The notes beneath the pieces were generated by a model. The model was not told where the DNA came from and ran no database searches. It was given only the letters and a program-made list of their open reading frames with translations. Shown here in pieces: positions 1-9,290 of a stretch of DNA of 64,000 nt; positions within the stretch are counted from its first letter, which is position 1; each line of letters opens with the position of its first letter. This DNA is from Lachnospiraceae bacterium (GTDB lineage Bacteria > Bacillota > Clostridia > Lachnospirales > Lachnospiraceae), in the NCBI GenBank assembly GCA_022510565.1, contig JAFLTE010000009.1, positions 45,024-109,023 of the forward strand. Reading direction: 5' to 3'. The translations under genes and the position numbers were made by a program.

Positions 1-32
1 CGCTACCGTTCCTTTCCGTCCACACCGCATTA

Positions 33-1103
33 TCAGCCAATACCTAAAACTTTCTTCAGTGTCGGAAGCATCTCCATAAACACATCAATGATGACAGGGT
101 CAAACTGCGTTCCCCGCCCCTCCGACATAATCTGCATAATCCGTTCAATCGGTCTGACGGGCGGTTTATAAACCCGCTCTTCATACAAAGCATCAAAAAC
201 ATCCGCTACAGCCATGATTCGCGCCGATAACGGAATATCGTCTCTCGCAAGACCGGTGGGATACCCCGTTCCGTCCCACCGCTCATGGTGATACATAGCG
301 ATATCTTCCACAATCCGCACGTAGTGCTCGTCCTCTACATCACCGATAATCATCTTGATAATCTTACGGCTGTATGTAGTATGCATTTTCATGGCATCAA
401 ACTCTTCGGGTGTAAGCTTGCCGGGCTTTTGCAAAATGGCATCGGGCACTTTAATCTTACCCACATCATGCAAAGGCGCCGCCTTACACAAATCCTGTAT
501 GTAATCATCCGTAAGTTCCATTGGAAAAAGTCCCCGCGAATGCAGTTCATTAGCGATCAGACGCACGTACATCTGTGTGTTCTTGACATGTTTGCCGGTA
601 CTGCCGTCCCTGCTCTCAATCAGGTTGGCCATACCAACAATGACGGAATCCTGAATGGCGCTGATACGTCTGGCATCCTCGGTAATCTTCTCCGCCTGCT
701 CTTTTACCATATTTTCCAGATTATGCCTATACCGGTCCAGTTCCATCGTCTTATCAACACGGCTTAACAGAATATCCGGCACAAACGGCTTGGTGACATA
801 GTCCATCGCACCCATCTGAAAACATTTAATCTCGGTTTCCGCCAAATTGTCCGCCGTCAGGAAAATGACCGGTATCGACTTGGTCTCCTCGTTCTGTCGA
901 ATACGCTCCAACACCTCGAAGCCGTCCATCTCAGGCATATTGATATCCAACAGGATCAGGTCCGGCAAATGATTCTGCAAGTATTTTAACGCTGTACTTC
1001 CGGAATTGGACGCTGCAATGCGATAATGCGGCGTCAGAATATTCTGTGCCAGTATCAGATTCGTCTTGTCATCGTCCACGACCAAAATAGTGTTTTTATC
1101 CAT
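33..1103 (-). CDS. Response regulator with HD-GYP output domain
   Basis: A 356-residue two-domain cytoplasmic signalling protein. Residues 1-120 form a receiver domain: acidic cluster DDD at 10-12, phospho-acceptor Asp53 in LLDINMP and Lys105 in TKPF. A short helical linker leads to an HD-GYP domain from about residue 150, with HDVGK at 212-216 and HHERWDGTGYP at 272-282. HD-GYP domains with these residues typically hydrolyse cyclic di-GMP, so phosphorylation probably gates second-messenger breakdown. The start has GAGGG upstream. No sensor kinase is adjacent. A second HD-GYP protein lies 2.5 kb away and a third at 56 kb. The family call is firm; the c-di-GMP role is inferred. Confidence 0.93.
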   Translation of the reverse strand: MDKNTILVVDDDKTNLILAQNILTPHYRIAASNSGSTALKYLQNHLPDLILLDINMPEMDGFEVLERIRQNEETKSIPVIFLTADNLAETEIKCFQMGAMDYVTKPFVPDILLSRVDKTMELDRYRHNLENMVKEQAEKITEDARRISAIQDSVIVGMANLIESRDGSTGKHVKNTQMYVRLIANELHSRGLFPMELTDDYIQDLCKAAPLHDVGKIKVPDAILQKPGKLTPEEFDAMKMHTTYSRKIIKMIIGDVEDEHYVRIVEDIAMYHHERWDGTGYPTGLARDDIPLSARIMAVADVFDALYEERVYKPPVRPIERIMQIMSEGRGTQFDPVIIDVFMEMLPTLKKVLGIG

Positions 1104-1156
1104 TCATGTATCCCTCGTCAGTAATTCCTCTCTGTTCTAAGCACACATACGCATAA

Positions 1157-1185
1157 ATTATAACACAAAAATGTATATTTGTCTT
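1157..1185 (-). promoter_or_regulatory. Putative sigma-A promoter for the HD-GYP response regulator
   Basis: On the minus strand, AAGACA (1180-1185) is separated by 17 bases from TATAAT (1157-1162), about 55 bases upstream of the response regulator start. The -10 is perfect and the -35 is weak. Confidence 0.45.
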
Positions 1186-1210
1186 TACATAAATACACAT
1201 AATTTGACAG

Positions 1211-1240
1211 TTGAAAATGTTACTTTTGGGGATTTATAAT
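1211..1240 (+). promoter_or_regulatory. Putative sigma-A promoter for the GH31 gene
   Basis: TTGAAA (1211-1216), an 18-base spacer and TATAAT (1235-1240), 84 bases before the preferred GH31 start. A TTGACA at 1204-1209 also exists but is spaced too far for that -10. Confidence 0.45.
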
Positions 1241-1323
1241 ATAAATTAACCTATCGGTCAACTTTACGAGATTCACTTCGTGAACTCGGTATGTAGATGT
1301 GTAGAATAGAAAAGGAGCTTCAT

Positions 1324-3624
1324 ATGTTCGGAAAGTTATCGGATTATTCACAGGACGGGCAGATTGTTACTCTCTGCTACGAAAAGCAAAGCGTTTATCT
1401 TCATGTGCTCACAGATGAAATTATCAACATATTTGTTGCCTATGCCACAAAAGATCATCGCTCTAAGGCAATTGAGGGCGATAAAGAACAGAAAGTAGCT
1501 TTCACGGTGGAAAAAGCAGCTAAATCCTCCACTTTCCATGCGAAACGGACTACTGACGGATGCGAAGTTATGTTAACCACATCCGCATTGATTTGCTGTA
1601 TTTACGATGATTTTAAACTGGACTTCTATGACAGAGACGGCAATCTGCTATGCGCCGATTATCGGGGAAAAAGAATCCCCCGTTTCACTCTTCAGGAATC
1701 CTTCATCGAATTTATCAAGAAGGAAGGCCATGATGTGGACTTAAGCGGCAGCACGGACTATCCCGTTCAATGTGTTAAGGTCCTTGACAAAGGGGATTGT
1801 ATCTACGGTTTGGGCGACAAGACCGGTCCTCTTAATAAACGGTCTTACGAGTATGAGAACTGGAACAGTGATATCCCAGACCCACACGAAGACAGCTTTA
1901 AATCCCTCTACAAGAGCATTCCCTTTTTTATTACTCTGAAGGAAAAGGGCGTGTACGGAATTTTCTATGACAACACCTTCAAAAGTTACTTTAACTTCGG
2001 CAAGGAGAACGACGGCTACTACAGCTTTGGCAGCGACAGCGGCAATCTGGACTATTATTTTATCGGCGGAGACTCCATGCCAAAAATTGTGGAAAACTAT
2101 ACTTACCTGACCGGCCGCGCACCACTGCCCCAGAAATGGACACTGGGTTACCACCAATCCCGGTGGGGATACGACAGCGAGGAGACTTTCCGCGATATCG
2201 CAGGGCGTCTTCGGGATAACCGCATTCCCTGCGATGCAATACATTTCGACATTGACTATATGGAACAATATAAAGTGTTCACATGGAACCGGGAGCGTTT
2301 TGACAATCCCAAGACATTGATTGCAGATTTCAAAAAGCAGGGAATTAAGACTGTCACTATCGTCGATCCGGGCGTGAAAGTTGAAAAGGGTTATTCCGTC
2401 TACGAAGAAGGACTTGAGAACGATTATTATGCCAAGACTCCCACGGGTGATACATATGTCAACGCGGTATGGCCGGGCGACGCAGTATATCCCGATTTCG
2501 GCTCCCCTGCGGTACGCACATGGTGGGGTAGTCTGTTCAGTTTTTATACAGAACTGGGGGTTGCCGGCATATGGAACGACATGAATGAGCCGGCAAGCTT
2601 TAACGGCCCGCTTCCTGACGACATTGTTTTTACGGACGAGGACAGATCTTCCACCCATGCCGAAATGCATAACGTCTACGGTCATAACATGGCAAAAGCG
2701 ACATACGAGGGGTGGAAAAATCTGACCGGAAAGCGTCCCTTTGTCATTACCCGCGCATGTTACGGCGGCTCTCAGAAATACGCCGTGGCATGGACCGGCG
2801 ACAACCAGAGTCTCTGGTCTCATCTGCGTATGGCAATTCCGCAGCAGTGTAATCTGGGATTGAGCGGTATGGCGTATATCGGCACGGATATCGGCGGTTT
2901 CGGCGCAGATACCACCCCGGAGCTTTTGGCGCGTTGGGTTCAGGTGGGATGCTTCTCCCCTCTTTTCCGCAATCACTGCGCCAAAGGCAGCATGAATCAA
3001 GAGCCGTGGCTCTTCGGTGAAGAGGTACTCTCTATCTACCGCAAGTATGTAAAACTGCGCTACAGCCTGCTGCCTTATTTCTACGATTTATGCAGAGTAT
3101 GCGAGCAGACGGGACTTCCCGTGATAAGACCTTTAGTGCTTCACTATGAAAATGACATCAATGTCAGAAACCTTAACGATGAATTTCTGGTAGGAGAGTC
3201 CCTGCTTGTAGCCCCGGTAGTGGACCAGGGCGTCACCAAGCGGCTTGTCTACCTTCCGGAAGGCATCTGGTATGATTACTGGACGCACGAAAAATACGAA
3301 GGCGGACAGTACTATCCTGCGGATGCACCGCTGTCCGTCTGTCCGCTCTATGTAAAAGCGGGCGCCGTCTTACCGAAAGCGCCCGATCAAATGTATGTAG
3401 ATGAAATCGTAAATCCTAAGCTTATTCTGGAAGTCTGGCCCGGAATCGGTTCCTATGTGCACTATCGGGATAACGGCGAGGATTTCGCCTACCGTAACGG
3501 TGCATACAATGAGTACTTATTTGAGAATAGAGACGACGGAAACCTCATCATTAAGAAACTACACGAAGGCTATGAGGATTATCCCAAGATTACTCTATGC
3601 CGCCCCGTCTCCCAAGACATCTAA
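1324..3624 (+). CDS. GH31 family alpha-glucosidase (alpha-xylosidase possible)
   Basis: A 766-residue glycoside hydrolase family 31 enzyme. The family nucleophile is visible in GIWNDMNEPASF (Asp about 419) and the acid/base in TGDNQSLWSHLRM (Asp about 493). An N-terminal beta-sandwich precedes the barrel and a short beta domain follows it. There is no signal peptide, so it should act on imported oligosaccharides, releasing alpha-linked glucose (maltose/isomaltose type) or xylose; the sequence does not decide which. The start at 1324 follows AAAGGAG by six bases; an in-frame ATG 27 bases earlier lacks such a site. Its last 30 bases overlap the 3' end of the convergent GGDEF/HD-GYP gene. No transporter is adjacent. 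Confidence 0.93.
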   Translation: MFGKLSDYSQDGQIVTLCYEKQSVYLHVLTDEIINIFVAYATKDHRSKAIEGDKEQKVAFTVEKAAKSSTFHAKRTTDGCEVMLTTSALICCIYDDFKLDFYDRDGNLLCADYRGKRIPRFTLQESFIEFIKKEGHDVDLSGSTDYPVQCVKVLDKGDCIYGLGDKTGPLNKRSYEYENWNSDIPDPHEDSFKSLYKSIPFFITLKEKGVYGIFYDNTFKSYFNFGKENDGYYSFGSDSGNLDYYFIGGDSMPKIVENYTYLTGRAPLPQKWTLGYHQSRWGYDSEETFRDIAGRLRDNRIPCDAIHFDIDYMEQYKVFTWNRERFDNPKTLIADFKKQGIKTVTIVDPGVKVEKGYSVYEEGLENDYYAKTPTGDTYVNAVWPGDAVYPDFGSPAVRTWWGSLFSFYTELGVAGIWNDMNEPASFNGPLPDDIVFTDEDRSSTHAEMHNVYGHNMAKATYEGWKNLTGKRPFVITRACYGGSQKYAVAWTGDNQSLWSHLRMAIPQQCNLGLSGMAYIGTDIGGFGADTTPELLARWVQVGCFSPLFRNHCAKGSMNQEPWLFGEEVLSIYRKYVKLRYSLLPYFYDLCRVCEQTGLPVIRPLVLHYENDINVRNLNDEFLVGESLLVAPVVDQGVTKRLVYLPEGIWYDYWTHEKYEGGQYYPADAPLSVCPLYVKAGAVLPKAPDQMYVDEIVNPKLILEVWPGIGSYVHYRDNGEDFAYRNGAYNEYLFENRDDGNLIIKKLHEGYEDYPKITLCRPVSQDI

Positions 3625-5616
3625 AAATACCGCCACAAGATGCGGGTCGAACTGCGTGCCCGAACATCTCATAAGTTCTTTTACCGCATCTTCGTGGCTC
3701 ATCGCCTTATGATACGGTCTGTCATGCACCATGACATCATGGGAATCCACCACCGTGATGATACGGGACAAAAGCGGAATTTCCTCTGCTTTAAGTCCGC
3801 TCGGATAACCGTTGCCGTCCCATCTCTCGTGATGGTGCAAAATATACTCCGCAATGGATTGCAGCTCCTTGGAGGCGCTGGCAATTCGATAGCCTTTCTC
3901 GGTGTGACTCTTCATGATCTCCCACTCCTCATCAGTCAGCTTACCCGGTTTCAGTAGTATAGCGTGCGGGATGGCAATCTTGCCAATATCATGCAGCACC
4001 GCCAAAAGAGCCAGCTTCCCAAGTTCTCCGTCAGACAGATTAAGTGCTCTGCCGAATCTAACCGCCATCTCCTTGGTACGTTCCACGTGTTCTTCCGTCT
4101 CATAATCGCTCTCCGTGAGCGTCTGCGTCAAGGAATCCAGAAGCGAACTCTTCTGCGATGTCTCATTCATCATCTTCTTCATACGCATACTGTTCATCGC
4201 TTCTTTCACTGCATCATCAACAGATTTACTGTCATCCCTGATGACCGCGATACCGTATTCAATATCTGTATTGATACCCGTATCATTGCTTGTACGATAT
4301 TGTTCTCTGATATTTTCAAAAAGGCGTATCGCATACTCCTGCTCGACCTCCATGAGTCCCGCCGCCATATCTCCTCCGTCAAATCTGGCAAGGACAGCCG
4401 TCTTCGGAAGATTTTCCCGCATAAGATCGGCCGCCAGTCGAAGCATCTCATTACCTTTGCTCCATCCGAACACATCATTCACCAGACCGATACCGTTCGT
4501 ATTACATACCACGATTGTGACCGGATAAAGTTTCTGACCGACGAAATTATTCATTCTCGTGTAGAAATTCCGCTTGGAATCCAGTCTTGTCAGAAGATCC
4601 CTCTCTATCTCCATGCTCTTCATAATCAGAAGATGTCCGATATCCCGGCCTTTCTCATCCTTCAGATAGTTAAAAAAACACTGGTACACTTTCGCACCGC
4701 TCTCATTAGGATTCTGCCATTCAAACACCTGATCCGTCACCGTATCCTGCAAATCCTTAAATGCCGCAATCTGCATAAAATCCACCATGCTGATTCTGCG
4801 CTCTTCGTTATTGAGCTCCGGAAAGAGATTGCGCATGTCCTGATTCGTATCCGCCACATATCCCTCGTAGTCAAACAGCACCATGGGAGTACCCATATAT
4901 TCCAAAATCATCTTTCGCGTGGAATTGAGCATTCCCTTAGACGCATAATCAAATGTATTCCAATAGACGAGCGGGCAGGCAAAACCGTACACCAGAACAG
5001 AAATATCTGCGCTAAACTTCACGATACCCGATATATAACCGTAAGTAAACAGCATCAGAACCAGCAGCACAACCAAACTGTTAGCGTATCTTCCCCGATA
5101 AACCACAGGCACACTCATCGACTTGATCAATAAAATATATGCCGCAATACACACAAGCAAATACACAAAGCCCATATGAATATAAAAGGGTGCCATCGGT
5201 ACATACATAAATTTAATTGCATAGATGTTATAGAGATTGTATTGATATCGCAGTGAAAACTCAGCGAAAACATTTGCAAACAGGAAAAGACAGTCCACGA
5301 ATATCAAAATGCTTGTTGCAACATACACATGTTTCTTATATTTAGAGGACACCAACTTAGATTCCGTAAATTCTATGACATACTGAAAAAGAGCAAGAAT
5401 GATTAAATCCATGCATATGAAATAAATGCTGGTCCACAACGACGCAGCAAAATATGTATTTACACCGATTCTCACCAGATATGCTATATTCACCGCCGCT
5501 GCCGACAAAAACATATTGCCCGTAAAGATGCCCAGTCTGTTCTTCCGACGGTATGCCCTAACGGCAAATAAAAGTGCACACAATGCAGAAAGCCCATAAA
5601 ACACGAAATACCACAT
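3595..5616 (-). CDS. Membrane protein with 7TM sensor, PAS, degenerate GGDEF and HD-GYP domains
   Basis: A 673-residue integral membrane signalling protein. Residues 1-220 contain about seven hydrophobic helices of the histidine-kinase 7TM input type. A PAS-like region follows (about 230-330), then a GGDEF-like domain whose signature reads FDGGDMA rather than GGDEF/GGEEF, so cyclase activity is doubtful. The C terminus is a full HD-GYP domain (HDIGK 542-546, HHHERWDGNGYPSGL near 594-608). It probably senses a membrane or extracellular ligand and degrades cyclic di-GMP; the degenerate GGDEF may bind GTP as a regulator, which is inferred. A GAGGGGGAG ribosome site precedes the start. It converges on, and overlaps by 30 bases, the GH31 gene. 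Confidence 0.9.
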   Translation of the reverse strand: MWYFVFYGLSALCALLFAVRAYRRKNRLGIFTGNMFLSAAAVNIAYLVRIGVNTYFAASLWTSIYFICMDLIILALFQYVIEFTESKLVSSKYKKHVYVATSILIFVDCLFLFANVFAEFSLRYQYNLYNIYAIKFMYVPMAPFYIHMGFVYLLVCIAAYILLIKSMSVPVVYRGRYANSLVVLLVLMLFTYGYISGIVKFSADISVLVYGFACPLVYWNTFDYASKGMLNSTRKMILEYMGTPMVLFDYEGYVADTNQDMRNLFPELNNEERRISMVDFMQIAAFKDLQDTVTDQVFEWQNPNESGAKVYQCFFNYLKDEKGRDIGHLLIMKSMEIERDLLTRLDSKRNFYTRMNNFVGQKLYPVTIVVCNTNGIGLVNDVFGWSKGNEMLRLAADLMRENLPKTAVLARFDGGDMAAGLMEVEQEYAIRLFENIREQYRTSNDTGINTDIEYGIAVIRDDSKSVDDAVKEAMNSMRMKKMMNETSQKSSLLDSLTQTLTESDYETEEHVERTKEMAVRFGRALNLSDGELGKLALLAVLHDIGKIAIPHAILLKPGKLTDEEWEIMKSHTEKGYRIASASKELQSIAEYILHHHERWDGNGYPSGLKAEEIPLLSRIITVVDSHDVMVHDRPYHKAMSHEDAVKELMRCSGTQFDPHLVAVFLDVLGDGAA

Positions 5617-5684
5617 CTACGCTCCCCCTCGCAAACCCCCAGTACACACAATACAAGTGTACCACATTTTGCTACCCAAAGCAA

Positions 5685-6293
5685 TCAGTGATATGTTATA
5701 CCTTTGCCTGCATTCGGAATGATGGCGCTGTACGCGGCATCTGCCGCAAAAGCAATGATAACAAGAAGTCCGATTGACGTTCTTATCCGTATAGGCACTT
5801 TTCTGTACAATAAATTGAATAACGGTGCAATCACCCACACCAGAAGCATACCTGCCAAACCAAACAGCAGACTGCTGAGGAGACAGATTCTGCCTTGCAG
5901 ATTAAGCGGCATCTCACTGTAGTCCCACCATTTGACTCCCCAAGTCAATTCTAGGTACCACCCTGTCAAATACTCCAACACTGTGCACAACACCATGGAT
6001 GACACAAATGTCAATACTGGTTTGTCTCTCCACCTATGAAACAGAATTTCCAGCATTACACCTCCTATTCCATACACAGGCAGCCACGGCCCTGTAAGAA
6101 ATCCTCGGTTGACGTATGTGTCATTTTGAAACATGGAAAGGAAACCTTCCCATACCCACCCGAAAACCGACAGCAGAAAAAACAGCCAGACAAAATAGAA
6201 AAAATCCGCCCTATATTGACTGATATTGTTTCTAATCATTTGTCTGAAATTAGTGTTGACTGAATTGGTTCTCATATTCTTAGTGTGTACCAT
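5685..6293 (-). CDS. CmpB-like putative ABC transporter membrane protein (PF06541 type)
   Basis: A 202-residue protein with about five hydrophobic segments and the pattern typical of the CmpB-type putative ABC-transporter family: FGWVWEGF near the first helix, then NRGFLTGPWLPVYGIGG, and LEYLTGWYLE. Family members are short clostridial membrane proteins of unknown transport activity. It sits 68 bases upstream of the GGDEF/HD-GYP gene on the same strand and may be cotranscribed. No Shine-Dalgarno is clear: the first ATG (6293) is used here, but starts about 6 or 18 codons later are possible. No ATPase partner is adjacent. Confidence 0.72.
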   Translation of the reverse strand: MVHTKNMRTNSVNTNFRQMIRNNISQYRADFFYFVWLFFLLSVFGWVWEGFLSMFQNDTYVNRGFLTGPWLPVYGIGGVMLEILFHRWRDKPVLTFVSSMVLCTVLEYLTGWYLELTWGVKWWDYSEMPLNLQGRICLLSSLLFGLAGMLLVWVIAPLFNLLYRKVPIRIRTSIGLLVIIAFAADAAYSAIIPNAGKGITYH

Positions 6294-6486
6294 AGTGTTA
6301 GTATGAGTTTATTTTCAATTTCTATACAATAATATCTATGCAGTCCTGCCTATAGTTTATATGGCAGCACGTTCTTCTGGTATGGTTAAAAATTCTTAAT
6401 TTGGCACTTTGAAACATACCATTTTGATGTATATTTGTTATTATAACCGTTATCCGGGAAACCAACTGATTGAGGAGAAACAAATT

Positions 6487-7083
6487 ATGAAAAATGAGAA
6501 ATTACTGAAAGTAGTGTTTACCGGCTTGTTTGCCGCTCTGTCCTATGTAGTATTTACTTTTTTACAGATTAAAATTACTCTGCCGGGCGGAGGTGCCACA
6601 TCCATTCATCTGGGCAATGCAGTCTGTGTGCTGGGTGCTCTGCTTCTGGGCGGGCTGTACGGCGGATTAGGCGGCGCCATCGGCATGACTATCGGCGACC
6701 TTTTTGACCCCGTTTACATCTTATCCGCACCCAAGACTTTTCTCATGAAATTATGTATCGGACTGGTTACCGGATTAATTGCCCACAAGCTCGGACATAT
6801 CTCTACCGAGACAGACAGAGGAAAAGTTGCAAAATGGACCATTCTTGCGGCTGTCGGCGGATTACTGTTTAATGTGATTTTCGATCCGCTTGTCGGTTAC
6901 TATTATAAAATTTTGATTTTGGGCAAACCTGCCGCAGAACTTACGCTGGCATGGAATGTAGCCTCTACCTCCATCAATTCGGTAACATCCACAATTGTTT
7001 CTGTTGCCGTATACATGGCACTCAGACCTGCCCTGAAGAAATCCGGATTATTCTTTACGGTAGGAAAAAAAGAGTTGGCATAA
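6487..7083 (+). CDS. ECF transporter S component (substrate-binding membrane subunit)
   Basis: A 198-residue polytopic protein with the glycine/alanine-rich S-component pattern: GGGATSIHLGNAVCVLGALLLGGLYGGLGGAIGMTIGDLFDP at residues about 36-78, then helices to the C terminus. Such proteins bind a vitamin or trace nutrient and couple to shared EcfAA'T modules encoded elsewhere. The substrate cannot be read from this sequence. The start at 6487 is chosen because TGAGGAGAA lies seven bases upstream; the open frame extends back to 6409 without a ribosome site. It ends in a hairpin shared with the convergent pspC gene. Confidence 0.82.
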   Translation: MKNEKLLKVVFTGLFAALSYVVFTFLQIKITLPGGGATSIHLGNAVCVLGALLLGGLYGGLGGAIGMTIGDLFDPVYILSAPKTFLMKLCIGLVTGLIAHKLGHISTETDRGKVAKWTILAAVGGLLFNVIFDPLVGYYYKILILGKPAAELTLAWNVASTSINSVTSTIVSVAVYMALRPALKKSGLFFTVGKKELA

Positions 7084-7096
7084 CGCCAACTCTTTT
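7068..7096. terminator. Bidirectional terminator between ECF S component and pspC
   Basis: A perfect 12-bp stem, AAAAGAGTTGGC (7068-7079) with GCCAACTCTTTT (7085-7096), and a 5-base loop. It spans the stop codons of both convergent genes, and the A/T-rich stem ends provide a U tract in either direction. Confidence 0.8.
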
Positions 7097-7310
7097 AACC
7101 TACTATATTGTCATCTTCCGGTATAATCAACGCCGCAGCGATGTAGACGATCAGTCCCGTCCCACAGCTTACAAGAGAACATAACAGCCACACAAGACGT
7201 ATTAGCGTCGGGTCCACATTAAGATATTCTCCGATTCCTCCGCACACACCGCAAAATGTTCTGTTTGTGCGAGAACGCACTAATTTCCTATAATCATTAC
7301 CCATACTCAA
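7095..7310 (-). CDS. PspC domain membrane protein
   Basis: A 71-residue PspC-domain protein. The N-terminal FCGVCGGIGEYLNVDPTLIRLVW block is the family hallmark, followed by one or two hydrophobic helices (about 37-63). PspC proteins are small inner-membrane proteins linked to envelope stress. It is the last gene of a four-gene minus-strand cluster (padR, HAAS/DUF1700, DUF4097, pspC), 61 bases behind the DUF4097 gene. This gene set recurs in Firmicutes and suggests envelope or antimicrobial-peptide stress sensing; that role is inferred from the company it keeps. Confidence 0.88.
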   Translation of the reverse strand: MSMGNDYRKLVRSRTNRTFCGVCGGIGEYLNVDPTLIRLVWLLCSLVSCGTGLIVYIAAALIIPEDDNIVG

Positions 7311-7371
7311 TTCTCCTTATCTTTATTTTCTCTTTTTACCATATTTGACAGAGTTCTGTTTCTAAATCTGT

Positions 7372-8415
7372 CTAATCGGCGAATTTAACCGTTACCGTAC
7401 CCATGGAGCAGTCAATGACAAAATCACTGTTGCTGCCGTTATTGACTGTCCGTTCGCTGCCCATACCCGAATAGCTGTTTCTTCCGACTTTAACCGTTCC
7501 CATGGAGCAGTCAATCTCATAATTATGATTCTGTTCAGCGTCATCCATATCGAGGGTCACCTCACCCATACTGCAGTCCACATTTAAATCGCCTGTAATG
7601 ATACCGCCGATATTAGCACTTCCCATGCCTAAGTCAATGTTCGCTTCCTTCGCAACTGCTGCATCATTAACATCCAGTTCTCCTGCGCCGATATCCATGT
7701 CAACTACATCACAGACCAAATTCTTGATTCGTATTTTACCTGCACCGACCGTCAGTACTGCCTCATTGTCCACTGTCAGTCCATCAATATCCAGTTCTCC
7801 TGCGCCGACCTCGATATTGGCATCATGCGCCGTCAACTCTATAGAATCCATCTTTCCCGCACCGAATTCAATGTCCATGTAATCCAGTGAGGTTCCTTTG
7901 GGCAGGTAGAGATACACTTCGTCTGTCGTATCAATTATATTGATGCCAACCCAGTGCATTGTCCAGTTTGATTTCCGTACAATCCGCAAGTCGCCGTCCT
8001 CTATATGATAACGAAGCGTATTCGCATCATCACCCACAGCAAGCCATACATATTCGTCCTCGGATTCTTCTATGTGCAGTTCACACGCACCGGCCTCTAT
8101 ATACAGATTGCGGAGTGTGTCTGCCGTAAGATTCAACGCTCTTGTACCTTCGTTATCGTTGACACGCTGCCAGCTTTCATATTTACCCCAATCGATATCA
8201 TTACTGTCCCAAAACCTGAAGCCGTACTCAAAGTGACCGTTCGGACCGATTCTGTATATGAGCGGTATACCGGTAATCTTTCCGATATCCATATTGTCAA
8301 GCTGTCTGAAACCGCCCAGCAAACCACCCACACTGCACAAGACAGCTCCTATGATAAATATGACAAGCGCCGTATACAGGCAGCCTTTCGTAAATTTCTT
8401 CATTCCCGTCGTCAT
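7372..8415 (-). CDS. DUF4097 beta-repeat membrane-anchored protein
   Basis: A 347-residue protein with one N-terminal membrane helix (about residues 13-33) followed by a long extracytoplasmic region. The second half consists of short beta-strand repeats such as EVGAGELDIDG, TVGAGKIRIKN, DIGAGELDVND and DCSMGTVKVG, the pattern of the DUF4097 putative-adhesin beta-helix family. It overlaps the upstream HAAS gene by four bases (ATGA), so translation is coupled, and pspC follows. Function is unknown beyond an envelope role. A helix-anchored outward-facing beta solenoid fits the sequence. Confidence 0.85.
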   Translation of the reverse strand: MTTGMKKFTKGCLYTALVIFIIGAVLCSVGGLLGGFRQLDNMDIGKITGIPLIYRIGPNGHFEYGFRFWDSNDIDWGKYESWQRVNDNEGTRALNLTADTLRNLYIEAGACELHIEESEDEYVWLAVGDDANTLRYHIEDGDLRIVRKSNWTMHWVGINIIDTTDEVYLYLPKGTSLDYMDIEFGAGKMDSIELTAHDANIEVGAGELDIDGLTVDNEAVLTVGAGKIRIKNLVCDVVDMDIGAGELDVNDAAVAKEANIDLGMGSANIGGIITGDLNVDCSMGEVTLDMDDAEQNHNYEIDCSMGTVKVGRNSYSGMGSERTVNNGSNSDFVIDCSMGTVTVKFAD

Positions 8416-9290
8416 GCTCGTGCACCTCCTCTATGAAAAAGTCTTCGTCCCAGCACCGAAATACCTTTGACAAATGCAGGGATTGCGATCGATACTATGA
8501 AAAACATCAGCCAGATAAACACCAACCCGACAGCAAAAAGGATGAGCGACGTTCCTATGACACAAAGTCCCCCGAGCGGAGCCGTGAACAACAGCGCAAT
8601 TCCCGTCACCAGAAGAGCTATGGAAACTACTACAAGCACAACACCTATTGCCAAAAATCCTATAAATATGCCGAATAACGCTGCAAAAATTCCTACCACC
8701 AGTCCAAACAGTCCGCCTAACAGTCCGATCCAGACCGGTGATGTGAGCACTGCCAGAATCACAATCAACACAATCATGCCGCCCGACATCCCCGGTTTCG
8801 GCGGCGCTTGCTGTCCACTCGATGTCTGATTGTTACCGGAAGTCGTCTGCTCATACGGATTACTCTGTTTTCTGGTGTCTTCCCTCCCGCCGTAAATTCC
8901 TTTTCCGCCGGTTCTTTCATAGTAAGCATTCTCGTAGTAAGCGTTACCCGACTGCGGACCGCCGTTGCCGTTGGCCCCTGTATAATTGTTGGTGCCGCTT
9001 GCTCCTCCTGCGTTCTCGTCGGTGCGCATCACCTCGTCCTTATGAACTTGGGCATATCCACTGAAACCGGACTCCGTGAACTCTCCACCGTTACCGCTGT
9101 CATTTAATCCTGCCTTAATGGAGCGCGCCAGTTCCTCCGGCGTACCGAGCGATGCAATGACACCACTCTCGTTCTCCACTCCCGCATCATCGAAATAATC
9201 GTTATAATATTGGATGGCTTCCTCCCGCTCCATCGGCGGTACATCGCTCAGAAGCTCGGCAAGCCGTCTCATAAATTCCGCTCTATTCAT
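8412..9290 (-). CDS. HAAS-domain (DUF1700) membrane protein
   Basis: A 292-residue protein. Residues 1-62 match the HAAS/DUF1700 signalling domain (MNRAEFMRRLAELLSDVPP with the EAIQYYNDYFDDAG stretch). A Gly/Asn/Ser-rich, probably disordered linker runs to about 165, then four hydrophobic segments fill residues 170-275. HAAS genes are nearly always paired with a PadR regulator, as here: its start overlaps the padR stop by eight bases. The protein may transmit a membrane signal to or from PadR, which is inference from the family. The low-complexity linker contains several NAYYE repeats. Confidence 0.87.
   Translation of the reverse strand: MNRAEFMRRLAELLSDVPPMEREEAIQYYNDYFDDAGVENESGVIASLGTPEELARSIKAGLNDSGNGGEFTESGFSGYAQVHKDEVMRTDENAGGASGTNNYTGANGNGGPQSGNAYYENAYYERTGGKGIYGGREDTRKQSNPYEQTTSGNNQTSSGQQAPPKPGMSGGMIVLIVILAVLTSPVWIGLLGGLFGLVVGIFAALFGIFIGFLAIGVVLVVVSIALLVTGIALLFTAPLGGLCVIGTSLILFAVGLVFIWLMFFIVSIAIPAFVKGISVLGRRLFHRGGARA

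Noticed and set aside
1741..3000. 419-codon minus-strand open frame
   Set aside because: Antisense to the GH31 gene, which carries all catalytic motifs.
3964..5133. 389-codon plus-strand open frame
   Set aside because: Antisense to the 7TM/GGDEF/HD-GYP gene; the His/Arg/Ile-rich translation looks like a shadow.
6294..6486. Possible riboswitch upstream of the ECF S component
   Set aside because: Only a small CTGCC/GGCAG hairpin is visible; no known aptamer core could be recognised.
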